Shown in pieces: positions 17,189 to 28,009 of a stretch of DNA of 64,000 nt. Below the pieces are notes generated by a model. It was given only the letters and a program-made list of their open reading frames with translations. It made no database searches and was not told the origin of the DNA. Source of the stretch: an uncultured Acetobacterium sp. (GTDB taxonomy: Bacteria > Bacillota > Clostridia > Eubacteriales > Eubacteriaceae). A program made the translations under genes and the position numbers. The number at the start of each line of letters is the position of its first letter. The stretch's first letter is position 1. The stretch is from positions 1,302,001 through 1,366,000 of the forward strand of contig NZ_OY760905.1 of NCBI RefSeq assembly GCF_963664135.1, read 5' to 3'.

Positions 17189-20100
17189 TATTCAATTGAT
17201 TTTAATGATTCAACCATACTAATGCGCTTAATAATCGGCGTCATCAGGATATTAACAATAAAGGTAAATGCCAGTGTAAACACAACAGCATAAACAAAAC
17301 TCGACGGTTCAATCCCCCGGGTAAACATAGCAATGTCGGTTTCCACTGTATTGATGATTAATCCATCAAGAAAAACCCCTAAAAACAAACCGACGACAAC
17401 GCCAATAACAGAAAGGACAATATTCTCTCTGAAAATGTATTTATACACCTCCATGTCATAAAAACCGAGAACCCGGATGGTGGCAATTTCACGGACCCGT
17501 TCTGAAATATTAATGTTGGTAAGATTATATAAAACAACCGCTGCCAAAGCGCCGGCGGCAAGCAGCATAACCACCACCACGATACTTAAACTGCTGATGC
17601 TGTCAGACGATGATTTGACAATGTTTCCGGTAAAGTTCACCGCCACCACCCCATCTTTTGCCAGCCAATCGCTGGCAATGGCATTTTCCAAATCCGTTGA
17701 TGTGTCGGGAATATTGACATAGGCCATATTCACAGTCAGCGGTTTTCCAAAAGCGGTTTCATAAACTGCTGGTGACAAGTAGATATAATTTTCCAGATAG
17801 TTTTCAGTGATCGCCCCTAAGACAACCTCATGACTTTCATCTTCATTGTAAATTCGAATCGTATCACCAACTTTAAGTCCCAGTCCGGTGGCTACTTTTT
17901 CTGATAAAACCACCCCGGCTTCTTCCAGATTAATCGCCGCTCCCGATTTTCGATTCTGAAGGTGGATAAAATTGTTGATACTCGCAGCCGTTTCCGGGAC
18001 AAATAAATAGGCATCTTTGCCAATACCGGTTCCAGCTTTTTCGATGGTCATCTTCGATTGATGCGCCAACATATTTTCACTGAAACGGATATCATTGTTC
18101 AGTACTTTTTTAAAATCGGCCTTATCAGCAAGCGTTTCTTCATTTTTTAATGCCATATAACCATCAAAGACGGTAATATTTTCAAATTGTCGTGGAATCA
18201 TGGAAAAGATTGCGTCCTGAAGGCCAAAGCCAGCCAGGATAAGGGCCGTACAGCCAGCAATCCCAATCACCGTCATAAAAAACCGCCCCTTGTAACGCAG
18301 CAGATTTCTGGCCGTGACCTTTTCGATAAAGCCCAAGCGCTTCCAGATAAATGGGATACTCTCCAGAAAAATACGCTTTCCGATTTTGGGCGCTTTGGGA
18401 CGCATGAGCTCTGAAGGATGTTCTTTTAACTCATAATGCGTAACAATCAACGCCGCTGCCACCGTACACGAAATAGCAACCAGGCAGCTAATAATGATCG
18501 GAATCCAGGGTGGGGCGATGATCAAATCTGGCACCTGATAGAGCAGTCCATAGGCGCCGGCGATTAAATAGGGCAGGGTATTGATACCAAAAATCAAACC
18601 GATGATTGAACCAATCGCCCCGGCTAAGATGGCATAAACAAAAAATTTAGAACCAATTTGATAATGTTTATACCCCAATGCTTTTAATGTTCCAATCTGG
18701 GTGCGCTGTTCTTCCACCATCCGGGTCATGGTCGTAAAGGATACCAGCGCCGCCACTAACAAAAAGATCAGCGGGAACACTCCGGAAATATTATCAATGC
18801 GCTTGGCATCTTCACCATAACTGGTATAACCCGGATTATCATCCCGGTTGAACAAATACCATTTGCCGAATTCCAGATCGCCGATTTTCGCCTCTGCTTT
18901 AGCCAGATCATTGGCGGCATTCGCCAGTTCAGCCTCTCCTTCGGATCGTTTTTGAGCCAGTTGCGCTTCGCCGTCATTTAATTCAGTCCACCCAGAATCA
19001 ATCTGATTCTGGGATGCGATAAGGGTATTCAAACCATCTTCCCGGCCGGCCTCAAAAGCGGCAATGCCGTTGGCAAGCTGGGTCTTACTGCTGGCCAGGG
19101 TTACCCATCCGGCATCCAACTGATTTTGGCCATCGATAGCCGCCTGCTTCAAGGCCGCTTCGGCACTGGGCAGCGTGGTTTCCAGTTCAGTTAACTGGGT
19201 TTTCATTTGGGTTAACTGAGCCTGAAAGGCATAAATGCCATCGATGGCTTCCTGAACCTGGGCTGCCCCGGCATATGCCTGGGCCAGGCCATTCTGAACC
19301 ATTGTAATCTGATTGTCAATTTCTGTTAACTGCGCTTCCAAAGCCGCCAGCTGAGCCAGATAATCGGGAGCTGAAGGATCGAGACTTTGAATCTGAGCTG
19401 CTACCGCTGATCGCAAATTCTCCAAATTTGCCAAGGCACTTTCACCCTGGGCTATCTGATTTTGTAGTTCTGCTAACTGAGCTTCCAGTGCCGGTAACTG
19501 CCCTGATGGATCCTGCGCTTCCATTTGAGCAATACCATTTTCCAGATCAGTGATCCCCTGACGCATCGTCTCCAGCTGGGCCTCGCCTGCTGCCAATTGC
19601 TGTTTTAAGGTCGCCGCTCCCTGGATCAGATCGGCTTCGCCCTGAGTAATCTGATTTTGGGCATCGGCCAACTGCGCCTGAGATGCCGCAATTTTAGTAT
19701 TGTATTCATCCCATCCGGAGCTTAAGGCGGCTTCGCCATCCAGCAATTGGTTTCTGGCATCTGCTAATGTCGCCTCGCCCTGAGCGATCCCATCGTTAAA
19801 TTGGGTGACGCCATCGTTATATTTGGCTCGGCCTTTATCCAACTCTATCTGAGCCTTAGCCATAATATCCGCATGGTTTATTTCCAGCTGCTTGATTCCC
19901 AGCGTTTCAAACTGATCCTGCAACGCCGTTATCGCTGCTTGATATTCATCTGAAAACGGATAAACCCCATTAGCGGTCGCATCCGACAAAACATAAACTT
20001 CAGTATAGCGCTCGGCGGCAAAATTTTCGGTGGGAATAAAACCATAATAATCCACCTCACCCCGGCCGACACTGGTGCTGCCCCGTTCAATCGAAACAAA

Positions 20101-20655
20101 TTGCGGTGATCTGACAAAGCCTACGATGGTGTAATTATCCCGCTTAAGCGATTCGGAAAGAGCCTTATCGCCAACCTCGGGCGCTAGCTTGATGCTGTCA
20201 CCCAGTTGGTAACTATAGCTGGATAAACCCATGCCCTTATCTTCCTGGGGTTGTTCTAGTAGAATTTCGCCGGCATTTTCCGGCCGTCGGCCTTCGACCA
20301 GTAGCGGCTGATTGAGGGCTTGACCTTCCTGAAAGGCCATCAGCTTGATAACCGGTCGTTTATCGCCCCGCTCAATGATGACATCAGCCGAATAGCTGGG
20401 CATGACGGTATTGACACCCTCAGTGTTTTTTATCGCTTCCACATCGGCTGGCTGAAAACCATAGGTAGAAACCAGCCGGATATCCATCAGTTGCTGATTT
20501 TGATAGTATTGGCTAACCGTGTATTTCATACTAGGTCCGGTTGTTTTAACCCCGACGAAAAAACATATCCCCAACGCAATGATCGCCACAATGGATAAAA
20601 AGCGATTTTTTGATTTTTTGATTTCTCTGAATGTATCTTTCTGCAATGCTTTCAT
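17188..20655 (-). CDS. Large FtsX/MacB-type ABC permease with internal coiled-coil
   Basis: The 1155-residue membrane protein starts with one transmembrane helix (about 18-38), then an extracellular MacB-like core with a very long Ala/Gln/Leu-rich coiled-coil (about 265-610). That segment repeats the themes QLxxGxAxLxxAxxQIxxGEA. The first FtsX block follows (about 640-775, four-helix pattern with MVEEQRTQIGTLKALGYK), then a second periplasmic domain, then a second FtsX block (about 1020-1145) with VREIATIRVLGF. This architecture is typical of Gram-positive YhgE/FtsX-like efflux or cell-envelope transporters. No ATPase gene adjoins it, so its energising partner lies elsewhere or is shared. 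RBS AAAGGAAAT at about 20660. Confidence 0.88.
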   Translation of the reverse strand: MKALQKDTFREIKKSKNRFLSIVAIIALGICFFVGVKTTGPSMKYTVSQYYQNQQLMDIRLVSTYGFQPADVEAIKNTEGVNTVMPSYSADVIIERGDKRPVIKLMAFQEGQALNQPLLVEGRRPENAGEILLEQPQEDKGMGLSSYSYQLGDSIKLAPEVGDKALSESLKRDNYTIVGFVRSPQFVSIERGSTSVGRGEVDYYGFIPTENFAAERYTEVYVLSDATANGVYPFSDEYQAAITALQDQFETLGIKQLEINHADIMAKAQIELDKGRAKYNDGVTQFNDGIAQGEATLADARNQLLDGEAALSSGWDEYNTKIAASQAQLADAQNQITQGEADLIQGAATLKQQLAAGEAQLETMRQGITDLENGIAQMEAQDPSGQLPALEAQLAELQNQIAQGESALANLENLRSAVAAQIQSLDPSAPDYLAQLAALEAQLTEIDNQITMVQNGLAQAYAGAAQVQEAIDGIYAFQAQLTQMKTQLTELETTLPSAEAALKQAAIDGQNQLDAGWVTLASSKTQLANGIAAFEAGREDGLNTLIASQNQIDSGWTELNDGEAQLAQKRSEGEAELANAANDLAKAEAKIGDLEFGKWYLFNRDDNPGYTSYGEDAKRIDNISGVFPLIFLLVAALVSFTTMTRMVEEQRTQIGTLKALGYKHYQIGSKFFVYAILAGAIGSIIGLIFGINTLPYLIAGAYGLLYQVPDLIIAPPWIPIIISCLVAISCTVAAALIVTHYELKEHPSELMRPKAPKIGKRIFLESIPFIWKRLGFIEKVTARNLLRYKGRFFMTVIGIAGCTALILAGFGLQDAIFSMIPRQFENITVFDGYMALKNEETLADKADFKKVLNNDIRFSENMLAHQSKMTIEKAGTGIGKDAYLFVPETAASINNFIHLQNRKSGAAINLEEAGVVLSEKVATGLGLKVGDTIRIYNEDESHEVVLGAITENYLENYIYLSPAVYETAFGKPLTVNMAYVNIPDTSTDLENAIASDWLAKDGVVAVNFTGNIVKSSSDSISSLSIVVVVMLLAAGALAAVVLYNLTNINISERVREIATIRVLGFYDMEVYKYIFRENIVLSVIGVVVGLFLGVFLDGLIINTVETDIAMFTRGIEPSSFVYAVVFTLAFTFIVNILMTPIIKRISMVESLKSIE

Positions 20656-20905
20656 TGATATTTCCTTTGTTAATTAATTATGTTTCAATTATCCTGGACT
20701 GTGTTTTCGATCCAATCAATTATAATTCCACCGAATCGCATCGCTATCGAATAGTTAGGTTTTAGCTGCTCAGTCAGTGAAATCCTGCTTTTCTTTTTAA
20801 ATAGTATATAAAAATCTAATCATAAAAATAGTCTATAAAAACCGAGTCTTTTTATTATTCTACCATGAATTTATTAAGAAAACATCTAGTGAAAGCTTTA
20901 ATCTG
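20656..20905. other. Non-coding gap between addA and the FtsX permease
   Basis: About 250 AT-rich bases. It contains the upstream region of the permease, with a TATAAT on the minus strand near 20721 but no good -35. I see no terminator hairpin for addBA and no RNA gene. Confidence 0.5.
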
Positions 20906-23900
20906 TCAGACACGGATATTTTCTTTCATGCTGATCAACCCGATTATTTTTTCCTTCACTGGAATACCAGTGAGTTCGTTCAAAGCCTCTGCATACAGAT
21001 TAACCTGGATCTTATATCCGTCGATGATTTCCTTCCGTTGATTATTATCTTGATAATGATCAGTCTTATAATCGATGATCACCCATTGTCCATCTTCAAT
21101 AAAGGCGCAATCGATTATCCCTTGAACGATAATTTTTTGCTCGATTCCGACCCACTCCTCTCTAACCTTAGCAGGATCATAAGCGTAGTTAAATGGGATC
21201 TCCCGCCTAATTTCTGCGGCTGACAAAAGACGAATCCCCAATGGCGAGGTGTAGAAACCAATCAGAGTATCCAATCGGATGGTTTTTGCCAATATCTCCG
21301 GTAAAAATTCCTTTTTTATCAAGCAATCGATCTGATCTGTCAGATACGTTTCTAAAAAACGCGGCAACTCTTTTTCGCCGTTTTTTATTAGTGCTGCTCG
21401 AATTGGTTTTAAGTCCACCACTTCCATTAATAAATGAAGCGCTGATCCTCGTTGGGTAGCTGAAAAATCGGTCTGTTTCTGTTCCAGAAATTTTGGTCCG
21501 TCCAGGTGTTGGAGAATATTTCTGTCCAGTCCCTTTTCATGCAATTGAGCTTTTCGGTAGTTTTTAATTTCGGTAACACTCATCTTGCTGGGCAGGTCAT
21601 CATCCGCTTTGGCTGGATAGCGATAATTAAGCCTGTTATCGATAACTTGTCTGACTTCCGGGCTGATCAGCATTTTATTTTCCGGATTTGCATCTGCAGA
21701 TTCTTTTTGATGAATAACCGCTTCCAAATTTACTCGGGTGTCAGGACTTTCCGCCTCGGTATTTTTAACAGAAACGCTGTTGATATAGTGGTATGAAATT
21801 GTGAAGTCCGGCAGATCCAAATCAGATCTGGTCTGATCCTTGCCATCTAAGATCCCCATCATCACCCAATCCAAAAGATTAGCGGCATTTAATAAATGGT
21901 ATTCATCCGGTTCATCGTGCCATTTCTGCTGGGCCTTTTCCAGGTTTTTAACGGTGCCGACAATGATCAGCTTTTCCTCCGCCCGGGTCATCCCCACATA
22001 CAGGAGTCGCATTTCTTCGGAAAGCATTTCCATATTGCTTTGGGCTTTACAGACCTCTTTGGCCAGTGAATTATGTTTAAAGCGCTTTTCCAGATCGACA
22101 TAGTCGGGACAGATACCCAGATCCTTATGAAAGAGGATCTGACTGTTATTGCTCCGCTTATTAAAACCCTTGCCGGTACCAGCCAGAAAGACAATCGGAA
22201 ATTCCAGGCCCTTGCTTTTATGGATCGTCATCAGCCGCACCACCGCTTCGTGATTGCTGACCATCGCCGGCGGCGAAATATCCTGCTTATGCTTTTTCAT
22301 GTTTTCTACAAAGCGAATAAACTGGTACAAACCTTTCAGGGTGGATTTTTTATAATCCCCGGCTCGCTTTAACAGAATCCGCAAATTACATTGCCGCTGT
22401 TCCCCGCCGGGAAGGGCGCCCACAAATGCATAGTAACCGGATTCCAAATAAATTTTCCAGAGAAAATCTTCCACCGGCATCAGCTTGGATTGATCCCGCC
22501 AGGTGTTCAGTTTTTCATAAAACCGGGCTAATTTTTCAGCCAGTTCATCACTTTCTTCCTGACCATAGGCTGTCACCGCCTGATAAAAAAATCCCTGGGG
22601 ATGTTTAATCCGCAGCCGGGTACATTCGGTAGTGGTAAAATTCCCGATGGGCGAGGTCATAATGCTTAACAGCGGCAGATCCTGATGCTGATTGTCCATC
22701 AGGTTAAGCAGATTTAGAATCATCGTGATTTCCAGCGACTCATAATAATTGGTGCCACCGTCAAAATAGGTGGGAATGCCCATTTCACTGAAAACCTTGA
22801 GGTACACATCTCCTCTGCCTGCCACGCTCCGCATCAGCACCCCAAAATCACCATAGCTGATGACTCGCTCCTGATTATTCCTGGTATCAAAAAAGCGGGT
22901 TCCGACCAGCGCCTGAATCTGCTTGGCAACAAAGCGGGCTTCAATTTCTACCGCACTTTGATCTTCCTGGTCTTCTTCAAATTCCAGATAATCGGCGGTA
23001 TCATTGGACTGGGGCTTGGTCTCAATAACATGGATCTCAGTCTTTTCGTAGGGGCCTTCATGGGGCAAACCCTTGTTGAGCATCGCCTGGTCATCATAAT
23101 TGATTTCTCCCAGACCCGGTGTCATGATCTTGCTGAAGACGGCGTTGACCCCGTTGATCACCCCCTGGGCGCTTCTGAAATTCTGGTTCAACGTCACCAG
23201 ACTGTTTGCTTGATTATCATCCCGTCCAAAGGTTTCGTATTTTCCGATAAAGATCGTCGGATCGGCCAGCCGAAAGCGATAGATACTCTGCTTGACATCC
23301 CCGACCATAAAATAATTATTATCCCGGACAATCCGTTGCAGGATGGTTTCCTGCATTTCATTGGTGTCCTGATATTCATCCAGAAAGATATAGCGATATT
23401 TTGCCCTGACCTCGTCGGCGACTTCCTGATCCATGAGGATTTTAAGGGTCAGCTGTTCCAGATCGTTATAATCCAAGAGGTTTTTAGCGGCCTTCTTTTG
23501 CTGAAAAGCCGTCCAGAATTTTTGGGTCAGGATGACCAGATCGCTCATCGGTTTCTTCAGGGCATTGAGTTCCGCCACCATTTCATCGATGTTGATGGCA
23601 AACCGTTTCTGCAGCTTGGTCATGCTGCTCTTGGCTTCATCACGGTATTTTTTGATGGTTTCATTAAGTTCCTTGTCCTGTTTGGGAGTCCCTTTGAAGC
23701 GCTCATATTCCAAGGATTTCAGGGCATTCAGACCTGATACCAGATCCTCTTTAATAGAGCTTTCCAAGGTTTTTAACAGCTCCACTTCATGATCCATTTG
23801 TTGGTACGTTTTTTCAAAGCCGCTGGCATCACTTGCGGTTCTGGCTTTATCAGCCGAATCCAGGGCGCCCTGGAGTTCCGTTTCAATGATTTTCTTTAGG

Positions 23901-24571
23901 GAGACGCCCCAAACCGAGGCCTCCAGGCTTTTGGCATCACAGTCAAAGAGCGCCAGAGCCTGTTCACACCATTCCGAGGGATTTGGCTGGGTGGCAATAA
24001 AACGGTACAGGGTTTCTACTGTATCTTTTAAGGCCTGATCGTTCTTGTTGCCGCTGTATTTTTCGATTAAATCCAGAAAATCAATGTTTTGTTCTGTCTC
24101 TTTCTGGGCTGAATTTTCATTGGCAATGCCCAGCTGGTATTCATCTTCGAAAACCTCTTCCAGGGTTTCTTTGAGCATCAGGGCGATTTCGGTATCATTG
24201 CCTATAGCAAAGCTCGGATCCATATCGCCTTTATGGAAATATTGCCGTAACACACTGAGGCAAAAAGAGTGTAGAGTCGAGATCGACGCGCCGCCGAGGA
24301 TGTTCATTTGCTTCATTAAAAAGCTGCGGTCATTGTCCGGGTTTTCCAGTTCTCTGGCCAAAGCCTGACTCAGGCGGTTTTTCATTTCGCCGGCGGCGCC
24401 CCGGGTAAAGGTCAGAATCAGCAGTTCATCGACGCCCACCTTTTCTTCCAGGACAATCCGAATAATCCGTTGAATCAGCAGTGCGGTTTTGCCGGATCCG
24501 GCTGCCGCTGAAACCAGCATGTTAGTATCACGATTTTCAATCGCTTTGAGCTGATCACTGGTCCACTTCAT
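20906..24571 (-). CDS. addA: ATP-dependent helicase/nuclease subunit A (AddA)
   Basis: This is the motor and nuclease subunit of the AddAB recombination complex, which resects double-strand breaks and degrades linear DNA. Its 1221 residues show UvrD-type helicase motifs: the Q motif/Walker A MLVSAAAGSGKTALL, LLILTFTRGAAGEMKNRL, DEYQDTN (motif II), VGDVKQSIYRFR, and LMTIHKSKGLEFPIVFLAG. A C-terminal RecB-like nuclease carries the catalytic IIDYKTD. The ATG at 24571 overlaps the end of addB by 17 nt, with GGGAGGGG upstream. Length is normal for the family. Confidence 0.97.
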   Translation of the reverse strand: MKWTSDQLKAIENRDTNMLVSAAAGSGKTALLIQRIIRIVLEEKVGVDELLILTFTRGAAGEMKNRLSQALARELENPDNDRSFLMKQMNILGGASISTLHSFCLSVLRQYFHKGDMDPSFAIGNDTEIALMLKETLEEVFEDEYQLGIANENSAQKETEQNIDFLDLIEKYSGNKNDQALKDTVETLYRFIATQPNPSEWCEQALALFDCDAKSLEASVWGVSLKKIIETELQGALDSADKARTASDASGFEKTYQQMDHEVELLKTLESSIKEDLVSGLNALKSLEYERFKGTPKQDKELNETIKKYRDEAKSSMTKLQKRFAINIDEMVAELNALKKPMSDLVILTQKFWTAFQQKKAAKNLLDYNDLEQLTLKILMDQEVADEVRAKYRYIFLDEYQDTNEMQETILQRIVRDNNYFMVGDVKQSIYRFRLADPTIFIGKYETFGRDDNQANSLVTLNQNFRSAQGVINGVNAVFSKIMTPGLGEINYDDQAMLNKGLPHEGPYEKTEIHVIETKPQSNDTADYLEFEEDQEDQSAVEIEARFVAKQIQALVGTRFFDTRNNQERVISYGDFGVLMRSVAGRGDVYLKVFSEMGIPTYFDGGTNYYESLEITMILNLLNLMDNQHQDLPLLSIMTSPIGNFTTTECTRLRIKHPQGFFYQAVTAYGQEESDELAEKLARFYEKLNTWRDQSKLMPVEDFLWKIYLESGYYAFVGALPGGEQRQCNLRILLKRAGDYKKSTLKGLYQFIRFVENMKKHKQDISPPAMVSNHEAVVRLMTIHKSKGLEFPIVFLAGTGKGFNKRSNNSQILFHKDLGICPDYVDLEKRFKHNSLAKEVCKAQSNMEMLSEEMRLLYVGMTRAEEKLIIVGTVKNLEKAQQKWHDEPDEYHLLNAANLLDWVMMGILDGKDQTRSDLDLPDFTISYHYINSVSVKNTEAESPDTRVNLEAVIHQKESADANPENKMLISPEVRQVIDNRLNYRYPAKADDDLPSKMSVTEIKNYRKAQLHEKGLDRNILQHLDGPKFLEQKQTDFSATQRGSALHLLMEVVDLKPIRAALIKNGEKELPRFLETYLTDQIDCLIKKEFLPEILAKTIRLDTLIGFYTSPLGIRLLSAAEIRREIPFNYAYDPAKVREEWVGIEQKIIVQGIIDCAFIEDGQWVIIDYKTDHYQDNNQRKEIIDGYKIQVNLYAEALNELTGIPVKEKIIGLISMKENIRV

Positions 24572-27500
24572 TGGTTTCCCCTCCCTGAATTAATTTGAAA
24601 AACTGTTCTTTTTTCATGACCGATTTTAACACGTCATAACCGCCTTTGATAATATCATCATCAAATTGGCAGATTCCCTTGTACTCGCAAAACTGACAGG
24701 CGTAAGAAGTTCCCTTTTTGTATGGTCGCACTTTAATATCACCTTCATAGATCTTTTTAATCTGGCGCACCACCGTTTTTCGTACATAAGCAATGATGTC
24801 ACCAAATTCAGGCTCGCTTAATTTGAATTCCGACCGATAAACCGGCAGGAACTCAGACGTTTTGGCATCACTGTTATGATCCATTGCGGCGATCACCTCG
24901 GCATCATCCAATAACAGGCCATTGAGTTTAAAGCTCTTATTGATGGCGGCCTCAACTTGTTCGCCGAAATCCAAGCGGGGGATCGGGTCGTCTACATAAA
25001 AATAGAAGGTTCCCCCCGGGAGCAGATCTTCAGCATCGATGACGGTCATCGCACCATCCAGGTAAACCAGCAATTGCAGGGATAGCCCATAATAAATATC
25101 ATCATAGCCCAGCTTTTTAGTTCCGGTTTTATAATCAATGATCTTGATCCAGGTATCGCCGTCCTTTTCATACAGATCCAGCCGATCGATTTTACCATAG
25201 ATTTTGACGTCGCCCAGTTTTTCGTCGGGCAGACTGATTTCCTGTTCAAAGCTGAACTCAGTGGCCTTGGGTTCAAAATCTCCGGCACAGAGCTGTTGGA
25301 CTAAAATATCAATGGACTTTTTGCCCACCCGTTCCAGTTTTTTTCCCAGATACTGGTTTTGGCCGGTACTATTAAAAACGTTGGTTTTAATCTGCGGCAG
25401 ACACTTTGCCATCACCGCTTCCAACATCTGATCGCGATCACTTTTTGGCAGAGTCCTTAAATTAAGGTTTTCATCCTGAACTTTTCGGAAAAATCCGTCA
25501 ATCAGCTCATGCAGCAAAATCCCAATCTCCGGTGCCTGGATGGTATAGACCGGTCGCCCTTCAGGCTTTAAGCCATATTTGACATAATGGGAAAAAGGAC
25601 ATTGCCGGTGGCTTTCCAAACGAGTAATGCTAGTTCGCAGATTTTTTCCATAAAGCGCTGCCGCATCTGCCGATGTCATTTCCTGAGATACCCCTTGGTA
25701 ATCTAAGGCTTCTTCCAGACTTTTATAGATCCCTTCATAATCCGGATTTGTTTGATACCAATCGGCTGCCACATCCCAGAGGGCGTCCTCTTCAAGCTGG
25801 CGCTGTCTGTTCAAATCCGTTTTTCTGTTTCGCAGATGACTGATCAGGTGCCACAAGGTGCCTTCCGGGGTGCTGAGGGCATTCCAAAACTCATCAACAC
25901 CATCATTTAATGTTGAGGTAATTTGAATTCTTGGAAAAATACCAATTAATTGACTGAGTAAGATACTCGGCTGCTGGCTATTTCCCTCCATGTCAGCTAA
26001 GGGCCAATACAGGGCTAATCGTGATTTGGGTTTAGTTAACAGATCATAAACAAGAAAGCGTTCCTGATCCATCTGAAAACTGCGATTATTTTGAAGCTTT
26101 ATTTGGTGGGTTCCCAGGATTTGCCGTTCCAGATCCGAAAAAAGATTGGGCTCGGTACCAGTTCCGGGAATCTTGCCTTCGTTTAAACCAAAAACGATCA
26201 AGGCCTCAAAGGCACTGCTACGGCTTCGCCGTAAATCAGTGATACTGACATAATCCCGATATGGCGGAATGATCCCCAGCCGATAACCCTGAAACCCGCT
26301 TTTTAAAATCCGTAAGAATTCTTCCAGTTTCACCACATCATTGCCCATGGTTTCGACAATCTGATCAAATACTTCCATTAGAATATTCCAGATCTGATGA
26401 TAGATTTCCATGGCTTCAAAATTGCCTGATTCTGAAAGCTGTTCCACCAGAGCTTCTATTTTTCCCGGCGTTTTGATGGCGATCAGAAATTCATACAGGG
26501 CTTTGGTATACTCCTGACAGGTTTGACTGGCTTTCATGGTTTCTTTTAAAGCTGATAGGGGTTCAATCAGTTTGTTTCGCAACAAGTTTAAACTTTCTAA
26601 ATCAAGGGCTTCATTCTGACTGATTTTAGTAAAATCATGTTCCCATTGTTTCCCCCGGATGCCAAACTCCAAGGCATAATTTTCCAGATCTTCACATTCG
26701 CCCAAGGTGATGGTTGAAAAACCAGTTTTCACAAAACCAAAGACATCGTCGAAGCGGTAGTTATTCTGAATCGCTTCCAGGGCTGAGACCACCGCTTCTA
26801 CCAGATGGTTGTCCCCGATGGCCCGGAGATCATCCATAAAGAAGGGAATTTTGTATTGGGTGAAGATTCGTTTGATGATACTGCCATACTCTTCCAGATC
26901 ACCAGCCAGCACCACGATGTCCCGAAAGGCAAGCCCATCTTCGCGAATCAGTTCGAGAATCTTCCGGGCCCCCATTTCCACTTCTTCCCATGTGTTTTGG
27001 CACTGGGTTAGGCTGATTTGATGAACCTCCTCACCATATTCCATTTTAGGATAGGCAAAGAGATTCGTTTCCAGATGCCGCAACTCCGGACTTTTTTCAG
27101 CTTTAAGCAACACCGATTCCAGTCTGAATGAAACGCTTGCTCGGGCACCAATTTCCTTAATGGCGTTCATGGTATTGTCTGTTAGTTGAAATACTTCCTG
27201 ATCCCGGGCCGCCGGCTCCGGGTCCCAGGGCAAGGCAATATAAATTTCTTTTGCCGTTTCCACCAGATTTGCAATCATATGGTAGTCCTGGGCTGAGAAG
27301 TTTTGAAAACCATCCAGCCAAATTTCAGCCTGCTTGAGAAACTCCGCTGTTGGAATCTTGTCACAGACAAAGTTGCGAAAGTCCTCTTCATCTTTGCGGT
27401 CATTCCCGAGCAACTCCTGAAAATGGGCATATATTTTAATAACATCGTCCATTTTTTGTGGCATAATCCCCTGATTCAGAGTCTTTCTAGTTTCTGCTAA

Positions 27501-27911
27501 ATTTTCCGGGGTAATTTCATTTTGTTTTAATTCACTGATCAAATCAGAAATACTCTGGAGGAATCCGGGCTTTTTAACACTGGACCGGTAGATCGTCAAT
27601 TGTTCCTGAATATCTCCCAGTGTTTTTTGCAGCAGCATATTTTTCCCATGAGTATCCATATAAGTCTTAGTCAGCCCACCGGTTTCCTGCAAGACCCGGT
27701 TTCCCAGCCGCTTGGGACTTAACACTTCCACATTTAACAAACCCGCAAGGTGATTAGCTTTAATTAAGGCTTCTTCTGCCCCCAAGGTAAACTGTTCCGG
27801 AACCATTAAAATCAGTTTTTCTCTTCCCGATACCAGCGCCTCGCCGATTTGGCGGTAAACTATTTCACTCAAAACCGGTGACTGCCGCCCAATGATCATT
27901 GTAATTCCCAT
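24555..27911 (-). CDS. addB: AddB subunit of the AddAB helicase-nuclease, without a canonical Walker A
   Basis: The 1118-residue partner of AddA contains an inactive-helicase-like N-terminal half and a C-terminal RecB-type nuclease with IIDYKTGTKK. Cys771 (HRQCPF) and Cys1072, Cys1075 and Cys1081 (CQFCEYKGIC) match the four ligands of the nuclease [4Fe-4S] cluster. The extreme N-terminus reads IIGRQSPVLSE, where Bacillus-type AddB has GRSGSGKT, so the ATP-binding loop is missing. Start ATG 27911 with AGAAAGGAT. The only gene downstream in the operon is addA. Confidence 0.95.
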   Translation of the reverse strand: MGITMIIGRQSPVLSEIVYRQIGEALVSGREKLILMVPEQFTLGAEEALIKANHLAGLLNVEVLSPKRLGNRVLQETGGLTKTYMDTHGKNMLLQKTLGDIQEQLTIYRSSVKKPGFLQSISDLISELKQNEITPENLAETRKTLNQGIMPQKMDDVIKIYAHFQELLGNDRKDEEDFRNFVCDKIPTAEFLKQAEIWLDGFQNFSAQDYHMIANLVETAKEIYIALPWDPEPAARDQEVFQLTDNTMNAIKEIGARASVSFRLESVLLKAEKSPELRHLETNLFAYPKMEYGEEVHQISLTQCQNTWEEVEMGARKILELIREDGLAFRDIVVLAGDLEEYGSIIKRIFTQYKIPFFMDDLRAIGDNHLVEAVVSALEAIQNNYRFDDVFGFVKTGFSTITLGECEDLENYALEFGIRGKQWEHDFTKISQNEALDLESLNLLRNKLIEPLSALKETMKASQTCQEYTKALYEFLIAIKTPGKIEALVEQLSESGNFEAMEIYHQIWNILMEVFDQIVETMGNDVVKLEEFLRILKSGFQGYRLGIIPPYRDYVSITDLRRSRSSAFEALIVFGLNEGKIPGTGTEPNLFSDLERQILGTHQIKLQNNRSFQMDQERFLVYDLLTKPKSRLALYWPLADMEGNSQQPSILLSQLIGIFPRIQITSTLNDGVDEFWNALSTPEGTLWHLISHLRNRKTDLNRQRQLEEDALWDVAADWYQTNPDYEGIYKSLEEALDYQGVSQEMTSADAAALYGKNLRTSITRLESHRQCPFSHYVKYGLKPEGRPVYTIQAPEIGILLHELIDGFFRKVQDENLNLRTLPKSDRDQMLEAVMAKCLPQIKTNVFNSTGQNQYLGKKLERVGKKSIDILVQQLCAGDFEPKATEFSFEQEISLPDEKLGDVKIYGKIDRLDLYEKDGDTWIKIIDYKTGTKKLGYDDIYYGLSLQLLVYLDGAMTVIDAEDLLPGGTFYFYVDDPIPRLDFGEQVEAAINKSFKLNGLLLDDAEVIAAMDHNSDAKTSEFLPVYRSEFKLSEPEFGDIIAYVRKTVVRQIKKIYEGDIKVRPYKKGTSYACQFCEYKGICQFDDDIIKGGYDVLKSVMKKEQFFKLIQGGETNEVDQ

Positions 27912-27960
27912 GGGTCTATCCTTTCTGATTTTTCAAACCACTAATTCTCCGCTATTTTAA

Positions 27961-27993
27961 AAAATCACCATCCTTTTATTAAAGATGGTGATT
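27961..27993 (-). terminator. Intrinsic terminator of the xpt-murI-trpS operon
   Basis: AATCACCATC (27963-27972) pairs with GATGGTGATT (27984-27993), followed on the minus strand by TTTTTTAAAA. It starts about 17 nt after the trpS stop. Confidence 0.85.
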
Positions 27994-28009
27994 CAGAATG
28001 TCTTGATTG

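Noticed and set aside
22958..23737. Plus-strand open frame of 259 codons inside addA
   Set aside because: It lies opposite a well-conserved helicase gene and its product has no recognisable domain.
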